DNA of 64,000 nt, from contig NZ_KB911824.1 of the NCBI RefSeq assembly GCF_000383675.1, positions 248,001-312,000 on the forward strand. The letters run 5' to 3'. The position numbers and the translations under genes were made by a program. Of this stretch, positions 24,896 through 33,807 are shown in pieces. Below the pieces are notes generated by a model that saw only the letters and a program-made list of their open reading frames with translations, had not been told where the DNA came from and did not search any database. Within the stretch, counting starts at the first letter, position 1; every line of letters starts with the position of its first letter. This DNA comes from Terracoccus sp. 273MFTsu3.1. Its GTDB lineage: Bacteria > Actinomycetota > Actinomycetes > Actinomycetales > Dermatophilaceae.

Positions 24896-25819
24896 ATGAA
24901 CGGCCAGGTGCGGACCACGAACGGGATCGTCGTCGCCTACGACGGTTCGGCATCAGCACAGCTCGCACTCGAGTGGGCCGCGGAGACGGCTCGGCAGCAG
25001 GGCAGGCACCTGACCCTCGTGCACAGCGTCAACCTGGCGTCCACCCCGGCGTTCCCGGCCATGGACCTCTCGGAGATCGAGCCCTCGCTCGAGCACGCCG
25101 CCAAGGCGATCGTCGACGAGGGTGCGGTCCGGGCCGGCGCCACGCTCGAGGCGTCCCAGGTGACGACGCAGTACTGGCTCGGCAGCCCGGCCGCCCAGCT
25201 CGTCGAGATGTCCAAGGACGCCGACCTCGTCGTCGTCGGCAGCCGCGGGCGCGGACGCATCCTGGCCGGCCTGCTCGGCTCGACGTCGTATGCCGTCGCC
25301 GCACACGCGCACTGCCCCGTCGTCGTCGTGCGCGGACCGGAGGGCACGACCCCCGACGACGTGCCGATGCCGCCCCGTCCGGGGCGCGGGCACGACGTCG
25401 TCGTCGGCATCGACGACTCGGACGCCGCGATGCGGGCGGTCGACGCGGCCGTCGAGGTCGCCGAGCGCGAGGGTGCCGTGCTGCACATCGTGCGGGTCGC
25501 GCACTCGCGGTCGATGGAGGCGTGGACGTACGCGGAGACCGCCAAGGGCGGGACGGAGGAGACGCACGCGATCCGCGACAACGCCGAACAGTCGGTGCTG
25601 CGCGCGGCCGAGCGGGTGCGGGCGCGGCACCCGAAGGTCATCGTCACGACCGAGGTGCTCTACGGGGACCCCGGCCAGTCGCTCGCCGACCTGGGCGCGA
25701 CGGCAGGACTGATCGTCGTCGGCTCGCGAGGGCACGGCGGGTTCACGGGCATGCTGCTCGGGTCGGTCAGCCACCGCGCCATCCACGACGCCACCTGCCC
25801 CGTCATGGTCGTCCGCTGA
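24896..25819 (+). CDS. Tandem universal stress protein (UspA family)
   Basis: A 307-residue protein of two USP domains with intact ATP motifs GSRGRGRILAGLLGSTS and GSRGHGGFTGMLLGSVS. It is closely similar to the USP at 16897 in both halves, and its promoter region is conserved too, so the pair probably arose by duplication and stayed under one regulator. ATG 24896 follows GAGAAGGGGAG; an in-frame ATG at 24842 lies in the promoter. Likely role: ATP-binding stress survival protein. Ends before a convergent SRPBCC gene. Confidence 0.92.
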   Translation: MNGQVRTTNGIVVAYDGSASAQLALEWAAETARQQGRHLTLVHSVNLASTPAFPAMDLSEIEPSLEHAAKAIVDEGAVRAGATLEASQVTTQYWLGSPAAQLVEMSKDADLVVVGSRGRGRILAGLLGSTSYAVAAHAHCPVVVVRGPEGTTPDDVPMPPRPGRGHDVVVGIDDSDAAMRAVDAAVEVAEREGAVLHIVRVAHSRSMEAWTYAETAKGGTEETHAIRDNAEQSVLRAAERVRARHPKVIVTTEVLYGDPGQSLADLGATAGLIVVGSRGHGGFTGMLLGSVSHRAIHDATCPVMVVR

Positions 25820-25871
25820 GGGCCGCTGACGGTCCGTGGCGTGCGCGAGGGCGTCGTCCCTGTGAGGTCTT

Positions 25872-25892
25872 GGCGCCCTGCGTCGGGGCGCC
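25872..25892. terminator. Hairpin between convergent genes
   Basis: GGCGCCC, seven bases, GGGCGCC, between the USP and SRPBCC genes. Confidence 0.45.
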
Positions 25893-25896
25893 GGGG

Positions 25897-26331
25897 TCAG
25901 GCGTCGAGGGCCTGCGCGAAGCGGTCGAGGGCGTCGTCCCAGCGCGACTTGTCGCCGGCGCCGTCCTCGGCGATGCCCTGGCCCTCGTGGTAGAGGTCGA
26001 CGCGCGTGCCGTCACCGTCCGGCTTGAGCTGGAGGTCGACGATGCTGAGCGGGCCGTCCGCATGGGGGTGCCACGACACGCGTACCTGCTCCATCGGGTG
26101 GTAGCTGCGCACGACGCCATGGGGGCCGTCGGAGCTGTGCCACGACTCGCCCTTGTTGCCGAGCGTGACGCCGGGGCCGAGGAGCGCCTCGGTGCCGCGG
26201 GCGCTGATGAGGTGCTGCCACACCCGGTCGACGGGCGCACCGACGGTCAGGCTCGAGTGCACGCCCGCGGGAGATCCTTCGAGCTCTGCGTCCTCTGCGT
26301 TCTCGGGGATCGACTGCGTTGAACTGCTCAT
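25897..26331 (-). CDS. SRPBCC (AHSA1/START-like) domain protein
   Basis: A 144-residue protein. After an acidic N-terminal tail the SRPBCC ligand-binding fold begins at VHSSLTVGAPVDRVWQHL, with the strands RVSWHPHADGPLSIVDLQL and TRVDLYHEGQG and a long C-terminal helix (RWDDALDRFAQALDA). This matches the activator-of-Hsp90-ATPase-homologue type found widely in actinobacteria, often acting on hydrophobic ligands or as a stress helper. ATG 26331 has GGAGGTG upstream. No ligand can be named. Confidence 0.82.
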   Translation of the reverse strand: MSSSTQSIPENAEDAELEGSPAGVHSSLTVGAPVDRVWQHLISARGTEALLGPGVTLGNKGESWHSSDGPHGVVRSYHPMEQVRVSWHPHADGPLSIVDLQLKPDGDGTRVDLYHEGQGIAEDGAGDKSRWDDALDRFAQALDA

Positions 26332-26460
26332 GGGCACCTCCGGGTCGTACGGACCGGCCCCCTGATGGGCCGGACCCACCACAGACAGTCGACCAAAGAC
26401 TGGGCCGGAAGACAATGGGTCGAGACGGCCTCTTCGGCGCCGCTCGATGAGCATCGGGCC

Positions 26461-26466
26461 TAGCCT
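26461..26466 (+). promoter_or_regulatory. -10 box, leaderless start of VOC gene
   Basis: TAGCCT six bases before the ATG at 26473; no ribosome site. Confidence 0.65.
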
Positions 26467-26472
26467 CGGGGC

Positions 26473-26853
26473 ATGATCGACCACTTCGGCATCAACTGCT
26501 CCGACCTCGACGCCAGCGCCCGCTTCTACGACGCGGTGCTCGGCACCCTCGGCTACAGCCGACAGATGGACGTCGGCGTGGCCATCGGCTACGGCACCGA
26601 GGGCCACCCGGACTTCTGGATCAGCCGATGGCAGGGGACCGAGCCCAACCGCGAGATGCACTGCGCGTTCCAAGCGGACGGTGTCGAGGCGGTGCGAGCC
26701 TTCCACGCGAAGGCGCTCGAGCTCGGCGCCGAGTCGCTGCACGATCCGCGCCTGTGGCCGGAGTACCACCCCGGCTACTACGGCGCCTTCGTGCGCGACC
26801 CCGACGGCAACAACGTCGAGGCCGTCTTCCATGGAGCCGCTCCCGACGCCTGA
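26473..26853 (+). CDS. VOC-family (glyoxalase/bleomycin-resistance-like) protein
   Basis: A 126-residue single-chain VOC fold with paired beta-alpha-beta-beta-beta modules: MIDHFGINCSDLDASARFYDAVLG at the front, and the closing FVRDPDGNNVEAVFHG with the usual metal-ligand Glu. A His near the N-terminus (IDHFGI) and the late Glu fit a divalent metal site. The family includes glyoxalases, dioxygenases and resistance proteins; the reaction is unknown. The start is fixed by the leaderless promoter. It stands alone between two minus-strand genes. Confidence 0.88.
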   Translation: MIDHFGINCSDLDASARFYDAVLGTLGYSRQMDVGVAIGYGTEGHPDFWISRWQGTEPNREMHCAFQADGVEAVRAFHAKALELGAESLHDPRLWPEYHPGYYGAFVRDPDGNNVEAVFHGAAPDA

Positions 26854-26885
26854 GGTTCGGTCACCGCGCCGTCCGCGCCTCTGCA

Positions 26886-26910
26886 CTGACCGCGCCTTCC
26901 GCGCGGTCAG
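26886..26910 (-). terminator. Hairpin at the tex stop codon
   Basis: CTGACCGCGC, CTTCC, GCGCGGTCAG: a perfect 10-bp stem overlapping the last codons of tex and serving the convergent VOC gene as well. Confidence 0.6.
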
Positions 26911-29306
26911 CCGGTGAAACCGGCGCGGCGCAGGGCGTCGGCCATGGCGCTGTTGGCAGGCGCCTCGTCCCGGCGGGTCCGGCTGCCCTGGGCTCCCGAG
27001 CCCTGACCTCCACGGCCCTGGCCGCCGCGGCCCTGGCCGCCGCGGCCCTGTCCACCGCGCGGCTGGCCTCCCGAGCCCTGACCCGTCCGCTCCTTCGGGG
27101 AGCCCGGGGCCACCTCGTCGTCGAGGCGCAGGGTCAGCGAGATCCGCTTCCGCGGCACGTCGACGTCGAGGACCTTGACCATGACGACGTCGCCGGACTT
27201 CACGACGTCGTGCGGATCGCGCACGAAGCTCTTCGAGAGGGCCGACACGTGGGCCAGTCCGTCCTGGTGGACGCCGATGTCGATGAAGGCACCGAACGCT
27301 GCGACGTTGGTCACGACGCCCTCGAGCGTCATCCCCGGCTTGAGGTGCTTGATCTCCTCGACGCCGTCCTTGAAGGTCGCCGTCTTGAAGGTCGGTCGCG
27401 GGTCGCGCCCCGGCTTGTCGAGCTCGCTGATGATGTCGGTGACGGTCGGCAGGCCGAAGCTGTCGTCGACGTAGTCAGCGGGCCGGAGCGCCTGCAGCGC
27501 CACGGTGTTGCCGATGAGCGAGGTCAGCTTCTGCCCGGTCGACTCGAGCATGCGCCGGACGACGGGGTAGGCCTCGGGATGCACGGCCGACGCGTCCAGC
27601 GGGTCGTCGCCTCCTGGGATCCGGAGGAAGCCGGCCGCCTGCTCGAACGCCTTGGGCCCGAGGCGCGGCACGTCCTTGAGGGCCTTGCGCGTGCGGAACG
27701 GGCCGGTCGCGTCGCGGTGGGCGACGATGCTCTCGGCGAGACCGGGGGTGATGCCCGAGACGCGGGTGAGCAGGGGAGCCGACGCCGTGTTGACGTCGAC
27801 GCCGACGGCGTTGACACAGTCCTCGACGACCGCGTCGAGCGAGCGCGAGAGGGCCGTCTGGCTGATGTCGTGCTGGTACTGGCCGACGCCGATCGACTTC
27901 GGGTCGATCTTGACGAGCTCGGCGAGCGGGTCCTGCAGGCGCCGCGCGATCGAGACGGCGCCGCGCAGCGACACGTCCATGCCGGGCAGCTCCTGCGACG
28001 CGAACGCCGACGCGGAGTAGACCGAGGCGCCGGCCTCGGAGACGACGGCCGACGTCAGCTTGAGCTCGGGGTGTGCCTTGATGAGGTCGGCGGCGAGGCG
28101 GTCGGTCTCACGCGAGGCGGTGCCGTTGCCGATCGCGATGAGGTCGACCGAGTGCTCCTTGGCGAGCCGCGCGAGGGTCGCGAGGGACCGGTCCCACTGG
28201 TGCTGCGGGACGTGCGGATAGATGACCTCGGTGGCGACGACCCGGCCGGTGCTGTCGACGACGGCGACCTTGACGCCCGTGCGGAAGCCCGGGTCGAGGC
28301 CCATCGTCGCGCGCGCACCGGCGGGGGCAGCGAGGAGCAGGTCGCGCAGGTTGGCCGCGAACACGCGTACCGCCTCCTCCTCGGCGGCCCGGCGCAGCTG
28401 CATCCGGGCGTCGATGCCGAGGTGGACGAGGATCTTCGTGCGCCAGGCCCAACGGACGGTGTCGGCGAGCCACTGGTCGGCCGGGCGCCCAGCGTTCTCG
28501 ATGCCGAAACGCCGAGCGATGGCGCGTTCGTATGCCGTCGGGCCGGGCTGCTGCTCGGCCGCCGGGTCCTCGGGGTTGATCTCGAGCGAGAGGACGTCCT
28601 CCTTCTCGCCGCGGAAGAGGGCGAGGATGCGGTGCGAGGGGAGCTTGGCGAGGGGCTCGGTGAAGTCGAAGTAGTCGGAGAACTTCGCGCCCTCATCCTC
28701 CTTGCCGGAGCGCACGCGCGAGCCGACGTGGCCCTGCTGCCAGACGCGCTCGCGCAGGTCGCCGATGAGGTCCGCGTCCTCGGCGAAGCGCTCGACGAGG
28801 ATCGCCCGGGCGCCGTCGAGAGCGGCAGCGGCGTCCACAACTTCACGGTCGGCGTCGACGAAACGCGCTGCGGCGGTGGCGGGGTCGGTGCCGGGGTCTC
28901 CGAGCAGCAGCTCGGCAAGGGGCTCGAGCCCGGCCTCACGGGCGATCTGCGCCTTGGTGCGGCGCTTGGGCTTGAACGGCAGGTAGATGTCCTCGAGCCG
29001 GGCCTTGGTCTCGGCGGCGAGGATCTGCGCGCGCAGGAGGTCGTCGAGCTTGCCCTGCTCCTCGACGGAGGCGAGCACGGCAGCGCGCCGCTCCTCGAGC
29101 TCGCGGAGGTAGCCGAGACGCTCCTCCAGCGTGCGCAGCTGGGCGTCGTCGAGACCGCCCGTGACCTCCTTGCGGTAGCGCGCGACGAAGGGGACGGTCG
29201 AGCCGCCGTCGAGCAGGCCCACAGCCGCAGCCACCTGTCCGTCGCGGACACCGAGCTCCTCTGCGATGCGACGTTCGATGGACGGCACCTTCACCTGCAC
29301 GCTCAC
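26907..29306 (-). CDS. tex: Tex-family transcription accessory / S1 RNA-binding protein
   Basis: A 799-residue Tex protein: N-terminal helical Tex region ([29 protein letters not shown]), the YqgF/RNase H-like domain ([17 protein letters not shown]), helix-hairpin-helix motifs ([16 protein letters not shown]) and an S1 domain ([31 protein letters not shown], split here as [10 protein letters not shown] and [13 protein letters not shown]). Tex binds nucleic acid and affects transcription fidelity in several bacteria. The C-terminus is an unusual Gly/Gln/Arg tail encoded by a 15-bp tandem repeat. Start: GTG 29306 with AGGAG ten bases upstream, giving normal family length; the ORF extends to 29459 without support. 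Confidence 0.93.
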   Translation of the reverse strand: MSVQVKVPSIERRIAEELGVRDGQVAAAVGLLDGGSTVPFVARYRKEVTGGLDDAQLRTLEERLGYLRELEERRAAVLASVEEQGKLDDLLRAQILAAETKARLEDIYLPFKPKRRTKAQIAREAGLEPLAELLLGDPGTDPATAAARFVDADREVVDAAAALDGARAILVERFAEDADLIGDLRERVWQQGHVGSRVRSGKEDEGAKFSDYFDFTEPLAKLPSHRILALFRGEKEDVLSLEINPEDPAAEQQPGPTAYERAIARRFGIENAGRPADQWLADTVRWAWRTKILVHLGIDARMQLRRAAEEEAVRVFAANLRDLLLAAPAGARATMGLDPGFRTGVKVAVVDSTGRVVATEVIYPHVPQHQWDRSLATLARLAKEHSVDLIAIGNGTASRETDRLAADLIKAHPELKLTSAVVSEAGASVYSASAFASQELPGMDVSLRGAVSIARRLQDPLAELVKIDPKSIGVGQYQHDISQTALSRSLDAVVEDCVNAVGVDVNTASAPLLTRVSGITPGLAESIVAHRDATGPFRTRKALKDVPRLGPKAFEQAAGFLRIPGGDDPLDASAVHPEAYPVVRRMLESTGQKLTSLIGNTVALQALRPADYVDDSFGLPTVTDIISELDKPGRDPRPTFKTATFKDGVEEIKHLKPGMTLEGVVTNVAAFGAFIDIGVHQDGLAHVSALSKSFVRDPHDVVKSGDVVMVKVLDVDVPRKRISLTLRLDDEVAPGSPKERTGQGSGGQPRGGQGRGGQGRGGQGRGGQGSGAQGSRTRRDEAPANSAMADALRRAGFTG
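27001..27075 (-). repeat. 15-bp tandem repeat encoding GGQGR units in Tex tail
   Basis: Five units of 15 bases, consensus CCCTGGCCGCCGCGG; the units at 27016-27030 and 27031-27045 are identical. They encode the repeated pentapeptide GGQGR at the C-terminus of Tex, an RGG-like RNA-binding tail that can change length by slippage without frameshift. Confidence 0.9.
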
Positions 29307-29422
29307 GGGGGCTGAACTCCTAGACGTCGACGACACACCGGGGCCACGCATTCTGCCGTGCGAGCCCGGTCGCCCCTCGGGCGGGCCTCGAGGACTGCCG
29401 CGGATGCCGGGGTTCGAGCGTG

Positions 29423-30853
29423 TCAGGGGCGCATCGTCCCCCGCTCGGGGATGGGCCATCGAGGCGCTGCCGAGCTGGCGCGGTGGCGCTCGTACCAGTC
29501 GACGCCGCGGAGCACCCCGAGGTCGTCGAAGCGCCGCCCGGACACCTGCAGGCCGATGGTGCGCCCGTCGGGGGTGAAACCGCAGTTCACCGATGCCGCG
29601 GGCTGGCCGGACATGTTGTAGGGCACGGTGAAGCCGATGTGGGCCATGCCTTGGTCGTCATCGCCCCACGGCATCGGCCACGCGGCAGGAAACGCCGTCA
29701 TCGGTGCGACGGGGGAGAGCACGAGGTCGAAGGGCTCGGTGGCGGCGACCGTGGCCTGCTGGAGGGACATGATGCTCGCGTAGTCACGCAGGACGGACGG
29801 GCCGTCGACGTCGCGCACGGCGAGCACCCACCGCCGGATGAACGGGAGCACTCGGTCGCGCGCCTCCGGCTTCAGGGCGTCGAAGTCGGTGAGCGATCGC
29901 ACCCGCCAGAACTCGTCGAGATCCCGCAGCATCCTGGGCGTCATGAACGGGCTGAGCGGCACCACCTCCGCCCCCGAGTCGGCGAAGAGGGCTGCAGCGG
30001 CCTCGACCGCGTGCGCCACGACAGGATCCACCGGCAGCCCGCACCCGGCATCGAGCAGCAGGCCGATGCGCAGCCGGCGGATGTCGACGGGTTCCCCGGG
30101 CAGTATGGCGTGGAGGTCGGCGGGCGGGAGGCTCGTCCAGTCGCGCGGGTCGGGGCGGCTGATCACCGACAGCAGCAGCGCCGCGTCCGCGGCCGACCGG
30201 ACGATCGGGCCGGCCACTCGACCGAGGTACGGAGCGTCGAGGGGGACGCGTCCGGCGCTCGGCTTGAGGGTCGTCAGGCCGAGCCAGGTGCCCGGCAGAC
30301 GGATCGAGCCACCGATGTCGGTGCCGACGTGCAGCGGCCCGTAGCCACCTGCGGCGGCGGCTCCAGCCCCCGAGCTCGAACCTCCCGTCGTCAGGGAGGG
30401 GTCCCAGGGCGAACGGGTGATGCCGTGCAGGCTCGAGACGCCCGAGCTGAGCATCCCCCAGTCGGGCATCACCGTGGAGCCGAGCACGACACCGCCGGAC
30501 TCCTCGACCCGCTCGACGACCGGGCTGCTCCGTGTCGGGACGACGGGTTCGACGCCGGCGTTGCCGAAGGGCATGGGGACGCCGGCCCGACCGAGGTTCT
30601 CCTTGACCGTCACGGGCACGCCGTCAATCGGACCCGCGGGTTCACCCCTGTGCCAGCGGGCCTCACTCTCCCGGGCGGCGGCCTCGGCACCCTCGAGGTC
30701 GAGCCGCCAGAACGCGTTGAGCAGCGGCTCACGGGTCTCGATGACGTCGGCGACATCGTGCAGCACGTCGACGGGTGAGAGGTCGCCAGAGGCGTACGCA
30801 GCGACGAGCTCGGTGGCGGTGAGGCTGGCCGGTCGACCAGACGTGTGCGGCAT
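29423..30853 (-). CDS. Amidase-signature family amidohydrolase
   Basis: A 476-residue amidase-signature enzyme. The Ser-cisSer-Lys triad is visible: Lys84 in [10 protein letters not shown], Ser159 in [16 protein letters not shown], and the nucleophile Ser183 in [10 protein letters not shown]; the 24-residue gap between the serines is the family norm. It hydrolyses an amide, but the substrate (free amide, aryl amide or glutamine-type) is not evident, and no GatB/GatC neighbours exist, so it is probably not the tRNA amidotransferase subunit. ATG 30853 has GAAGGACG upstream. It lies 116 bases downstream of tex on the same strand orientation but upstream in transcription. Confidence 0.9.
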   Translation of the reverse strand: MPHTSGRPASLTATELVAAYASGDLSPVDVLHDVADVIETREPLLNAFWRLDLEGAEAAARESEARWHRGEPAGPIDGVPVTVKENLGRAGVPMPFGNAGVEPVVPTRSSPVVERVEESGGVVLGSTVMPDWGMLSSGVSSLHGITRSPWDPSLTTGGSSSGAGAAAAGGYGPLHVGTDIGGSIRLPGTWLGLTTLKPSAGRVPLDAPYLGRVAGPIVRSAADAALLLSVISRPDPRDWTSLPPADLHAILPGEPVDIRRLRIGLLLDAGCGLPVDPVVAHAVEAAAALFADSGAEVVPLSPFMTPRMLRDLDEFWRVRSLTDFDALKPEARDRVLPFIRRWVLAVRDVDGPSVLRDYASIMSLQQATVAATEPFDLVLSPVAPMTAFPAAWPMPWGDDDQGMAHIGFTVPYNMSGQPAASVNCGFTPDGRTIGLQVSGRRFDDLGVLRGVDWYERHRASSAAPRWPIPERGTMRP

Positions 30854-31001
30854 GGGCGTCCTTCCGCGGCGGTCGACCTCGCGCCGCCTGCTGGCGAGGA
30901 GATCGTGGCATCGGGCCTGGTGGCAGAACGCTACCTCCCGCGGCCAGTCGTGGTCCGTCCGTCCGTGTGGACAACGCCGGACGGCTGTCACCGGTGGCCG
31001 C

Positions 31002-31007
31002 CATGCT
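31002..31007 (+). promoter_or_regulatory. Possible -10 box, leaderless start of orphan paralogue
   Basis: CATGCT, six bases before the ATG at 31014; a weaker version of the leaderless layout. Confidence 0.3.
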
Positions 31008-31013
31008 CTTGCC

Positions 31014-31448
31014 ATGCGCTTCGACGAGCTTCCGCGAGACTGGGCCCAGCGACCGATCACCGACCCCGACGTCTTCGAGGGGGTGGTCGACCTCATCGTC
31101 ACCGAACAGACGAGATCCGACGGTGCGACCTACCTGCTGCTCATGCACGACAACGGCCGGCTGCTGCAGCCGATCTGCCTGCCCGACGAGCCGCACCGCG
31201 TCGACGTCGGCGAGGTCCTCGAGGGCGTCGGGGCACTGCTCGCGGAGGTGGGGCGGCACGACGTGCACGACGTGGTCATCGTGATCGCCCGGCCGGGGCG
31301 CGCGACACCCACACCGCGCGACCGTGACCTGCGCGCCGCCTTCGAAGATGCCTGCCGCACGGCCGGACTCACGCTGCACGCCGTCGCGATCGCGGCCCCG
31401 GAGGCCGTCGCGGTGATGCCGGCCGAGGGCGGCTGCGCCGCGGCCTGA
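31014..31448 (+). CDS. Small conserved orphan protein (paralogue of 10231-10659)
   Basis: A 144-residue protein starting MRFDELPRDWAQRPIT. No family recognised. Aligned with the protein at 10231, the N-terminal M-x-F-(E/D)-(D/E)-LP, the Pro-(I/L)-Thr, the (I/V)DLI segment, ILL/ICLPDE, and the VIxRPGRATPTPRDRD region correspond in order and spacing. It carries a hydrophobic core but no membrane segment. It lies between the divergent amidase and a membrane-protein pair. Having two members in one 64-kb window with unrelated neighbours suggests a lineage-specific family worth defining. Confidence 0.7.
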   Translation: MRFDELPRDWAQRPITDPDVFEGVVDLIVTEQTRSDGATYLLLMHDNGRLLQPICLPDEPHRVDVGEVLEGVGALLAEVGRHDVHDVVIVIARPGRATPTPRDRDLRAAFEDACRTAGLTLHAVAIAAPEAVAVMPAEGGCAAA

Positions 31449-31519
31449 GACGGCGGGATGGTCGCGACGGCGTGACGAGCATGCCGTGGCGTTCCCTGCC
31501 TCGTCGAGGGTGGGCGGGG

Positions 31520-31525
31520 TAGCGT
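31520..31525 (+). promoter_or_regulatory. -10 box for the membrane-protein pair
   Basis: TAGCGT, about 35 bases before the ATG at 31561, which has its own GGAGGA ribosome site. Confidence 0.4.
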
Positions 31526-31560
31526 CGTCGCGACCGCGACGTCTGACCCGTGGAGGACCG

Positions 31561-31842
31561 ATGGCCCAGCAGGCCCACACCAGTGGGAAGACCGTGACCC
31601 GTTCGTACCGGACCGGCATCGGTGGCGCGTGGTGGACGGCCCTCGTCGTCGTGACCGTGCTGCTCGGCTTCCTCGGCCGTAGCGACAGCGGCTTCTGGAG
31701 CGGCTTCCTGTGGAGCATCGTCGGGTTCGTCGTGGGCTCGCTCGTGGCCATCGCGGTGGCCGCACGGCTCGTGCCGGCACGGTCCGCGGACGAGGCGTTC
31801 GCCGATCTCGGCGACGCGAGCGGTTCGGGGGTCACGCGATGA
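31561..31842 (+). CDS. Small two-helix membrane protein
   Basis: A 93-residue protein. After a short polar N-terminus come two hydrophobic segments (WWTALVVVTVLLGFLG and FLWSIVGFVVGSLVAIAVAA) joined by a short loop (SDSGFWSG), then a short cytoplasmic tail. I do not recognise the family. ATG 31561 follows GGAGGACC; upstream in-frame starts lack this. Its TGA overlaps the ATG of the next gene, so the two are coupled, and they may form a membrane complex. Confidence 0.75.
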   Translation: MAQQAHTSGKTVTRSYRTGIGGAWWTALVVVTVLLGFLGRSDSGFWSGFLWSIVGFVVGSLVAIAVAARLVPARSADEAFADLGDASGSGVTR

Positions 31843-32801
31843 AGTGGCTGCTCCTGGTGCTGGCGTTCGTCCTCGGTGCTGCGTTCACGTGGTTCCTCAC
31901 CGTGAGGCGCGTGAGCCGCACGGTCCAGGCCGGCGCGGGACCGGTCACGGGCACCGACGTGGGTGCGGCGCCGGAACGGACCGGGCTCGACGGCGTCCAC
32001 GCGGAGACCGGTGGCGAGCCCGCGGGGCCCGAGCTCACTCCCGTGGTCTCCCCGGGCGAGCCTGTGGCAGGCGCCGTGGGCATCGCCGGTGGCGCCGACC
32101 TCGCCGCCGCGGCTGGCGCAGGGGTCCTGGCAACCGAGCACGACGAGAGTGTGGAGGCCACGCACGACGTCGGCGAGCACGTGGAGCCCGAGGGCACGGC
32201 CAGAGGCGTGCAGGACGAGGCGGGCGAGGACGAGATGGTGGACGAGGCCGAGGTGGTGGACGAGGCCGGCTTCGGCGGGGCGCACACCCCGATCTCGGAG
32301 TCTCCGGGCGCGGCGGAGGCGTGGGACCGCAATGCCGAGGACGAGGACGCGCTGCTGCCGAGGTCCGCCGCACAGGCCGCCGTCGCGGCACCCGTGCGCG
32401 AGACCACCCCGGACGATGACGTGGCTCCTCACACCCCACCTGTTGCCGACGCGACCCCGAACGATGACGTGGCCGCTGGCGTCGCACCTGTGGACGGCGC
32501 GACCCCGAACGGCGACCTGGCCGGCGTGGGTGAGCCCGAGGCTGTGGCGGCCCTCGACGAGGCAGCTGGGAGGGACGTCTCTGGTTCATGGGCGGACGAG
32601 GTGCCGGAGGTCGATCCGAGCTCAGCGGACGACCTGGACGCGGCCGCGTCGGAGAGGCCGGCCGTCGACGTCGCGCCCGTCGCCGACACCACCCCGAGCG
32701 GCGATCTGGCCGGGGTCGCTGGACCCGGAGCACGGCCGACGCAGGGCGAGCTCACCTTCGACGAGCCCGACGACTCCGTCCCTCCGGAGGAGAAGCCCTG
32801 A
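31839..32801 (+). CDS. Membrane-anchored acidic repeat protein
   Basis: A 320-residue protein: an N-terminal signal-anchor (WLLLVLAFVLGAAFTWFLT), then about 290 residues of low-complexity, strongly acidic sequence rich in Asp, Glu, Ala, Pro and Val. A repeat of the type (A/T)TP(D/N)(D/G)DVA, about 13-20 residues apart, recurs around residues 188-225 and again at 284-292. There is no recognisable enzyme domain. The tail could be extended and intrinsically disordered; whether it lies inside or outside depends on anchor topology. Coupled by ATGA overlap with the two-helix membrane protein upstream. Confidence 0.7.
   Translation: MKWLLLVLAFVLGAAFTWFLTVRRVSRTVQAGAGPVTGTDVGAAPERTGLDGVHAETGGEPAGPELTPVVSPGEPVAGAVGIAGGADLAAAAGAGVLATEHDESVEATHDVGEHVEPEGTARGVQDEAGEDEMVDEAEVVDEAGFGGAHTPISESPGAAEAWDRNAEDEDALLPRSAAQAAVAAPVRETTPDDDVAPHTPPVADATPNDDVAAGVAPVDGATPNGDLAGVGEPEAVAALDEAAGRDVSGSWADEVPEVDPSSADDLDAAASERPAVDVAPVADTTPSGDLAGVAGPGARPTQGELTFDEPDDSVPPEEKP
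32398..32535 (+). repeat. Imperfect coding repeats in acidic anchored protein
   Basis: Three degenerate copies of a 45- to 60-base unit centred on ACCCCG(A/G)ACG-style cores, encoding TPDDDVA, TPNDDVA and TPNGDLA. A further copy (TPSGDLA) lies near 32690. Confidence 0.6.
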
Positions 32802-32898
32802 CCCGGCTCGCCCTCGGCACGGGACCCTGGGTGCACTGAACGGTGCCCCGGCAACGCTCGCCGCACACTCCATCAGGTGAGGACGGCTCGGCCTGGCG

Positions 32899-33807
32899 TC
32901 AGTGGTTGACGAGCACGCCCTTCGCCTCACGCACCGTCACGGTCGTGGACGGGCCGGGCACGGTGACGGTCGAGGGGATCTCGTCCCAGGTCGAACCATC
33001 GAGGCTGAAGTCGGCGCCGAACGTGGTGTCGACGCGAACGGGGTACTCGCCCTTGGCGCGGTAGAGGTGCGTGACGTCGCCGTCCGGGTAGACGCCCCCG
33101 GTCGAGGTGGTGGGGCCTGCGCTCGAGCCGTCGCCGAACACGTACGTGAACCCGACGAGCTTCGGACGGATCTGGACCGGGATGCCGCGCAGGACGGAAC
33201 GGTCGACCTCCCCGGGCTGGAACCCCTGCGTCGTCCAGTTGACCTTATAGAAGGTGCGGAGGTTGACGAGCGTCGTGTTCCCGGCCGGCTGGCTGGAGAT
33301 CTGCGGCTTCGACCACGGCGTCCTCATGAACGCGGCCTTGAGATCAGCCATCGTCAACGTCGGCCGGGCTCCCGGTGCGACATCAGACGCACAGGTGAGG
33401 CCCCGCGTGCGCCATGGCTCGGTCACCTCGCCCGCCGTCATGGTCCGTCGCCAGATCCGGAGCAAAGGACCGAGCTCGCCTTCAGGGCAGTCGCGCAGAG
33501 CATGCGCACACGAAACCTGCTCGGTGATGGAGTCCGGCCTTGTTTGTGGGCAGTCGTTGAGGGACAGGTATTCGTAGACAGGGGCGTCCTTGGGCCGGTC
33601 CACGATGGGGCCACCCTTGTCCCCGGGGAACTTCTCAAGCGCCAGCACCTGCTTCCGCGACATGAGACCAGTCACAACGGCGGTGTCATCCACCTCGCAG
33701 ACATCTAGTTGATCGCAGCTCCCATCAGCGGCCAACGCTGGCAGAGACGGGCCGGATGCGAAGACAGCAATGGCGACGCATGCGATCCACCCAGCTCGTG
33801 ACGTCAC
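32899..33807 (-). CDS. Secreted protein with PKD-like domain
   Basis: A 302-residue exported protein with a Sec signal (WIACVAIAVFASGPSLPALA). The C-terminal half looks like a PKD-type beta domain (FTYVFGDGSSAGPTTSTGG, THLYRAKGEYPVRV), typical of extracellular interaction modules. Cysteines at CDQLDVC, CPQ, CAHALRDC and CASD suggest disulfides. Function unknown. Its start overlaps the stop of the DUF6318 lipoprotein gene upstream by four bases, so the two are one transcript and probably act together at the cell surface. It lies in a stretch of lower GC and less biased codon use than its neighbours. Confidence 0.72.
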   Translation of the reverse strand: MTSRAGWIACVAIAVFASGPSLPALAADGSCDQLDVCEVDDTAVVTGLMSRKQVLALEKFPGDKGGPIVDRPKDAPVYEYLSLNDCPQTRPDSITEQVSCAHALRDCPEGELGPLLRIWRRTMTAGEVTEPWRTRGLTCASDVAPGARPTLTMADLKAAFMRTPWSKPQISSQPAGNTTLVNLRTFYKVNWTTQGFQPGEVDRSVLRGIPVQIRPKLVGFTYVFGDGSSAGPTTSTGGVYPDGDVTHLYRAKGEYPVRVDTTFGADFSLDGSTWDEIPSTVTVPGPSTTVTVREAKGVLVNH

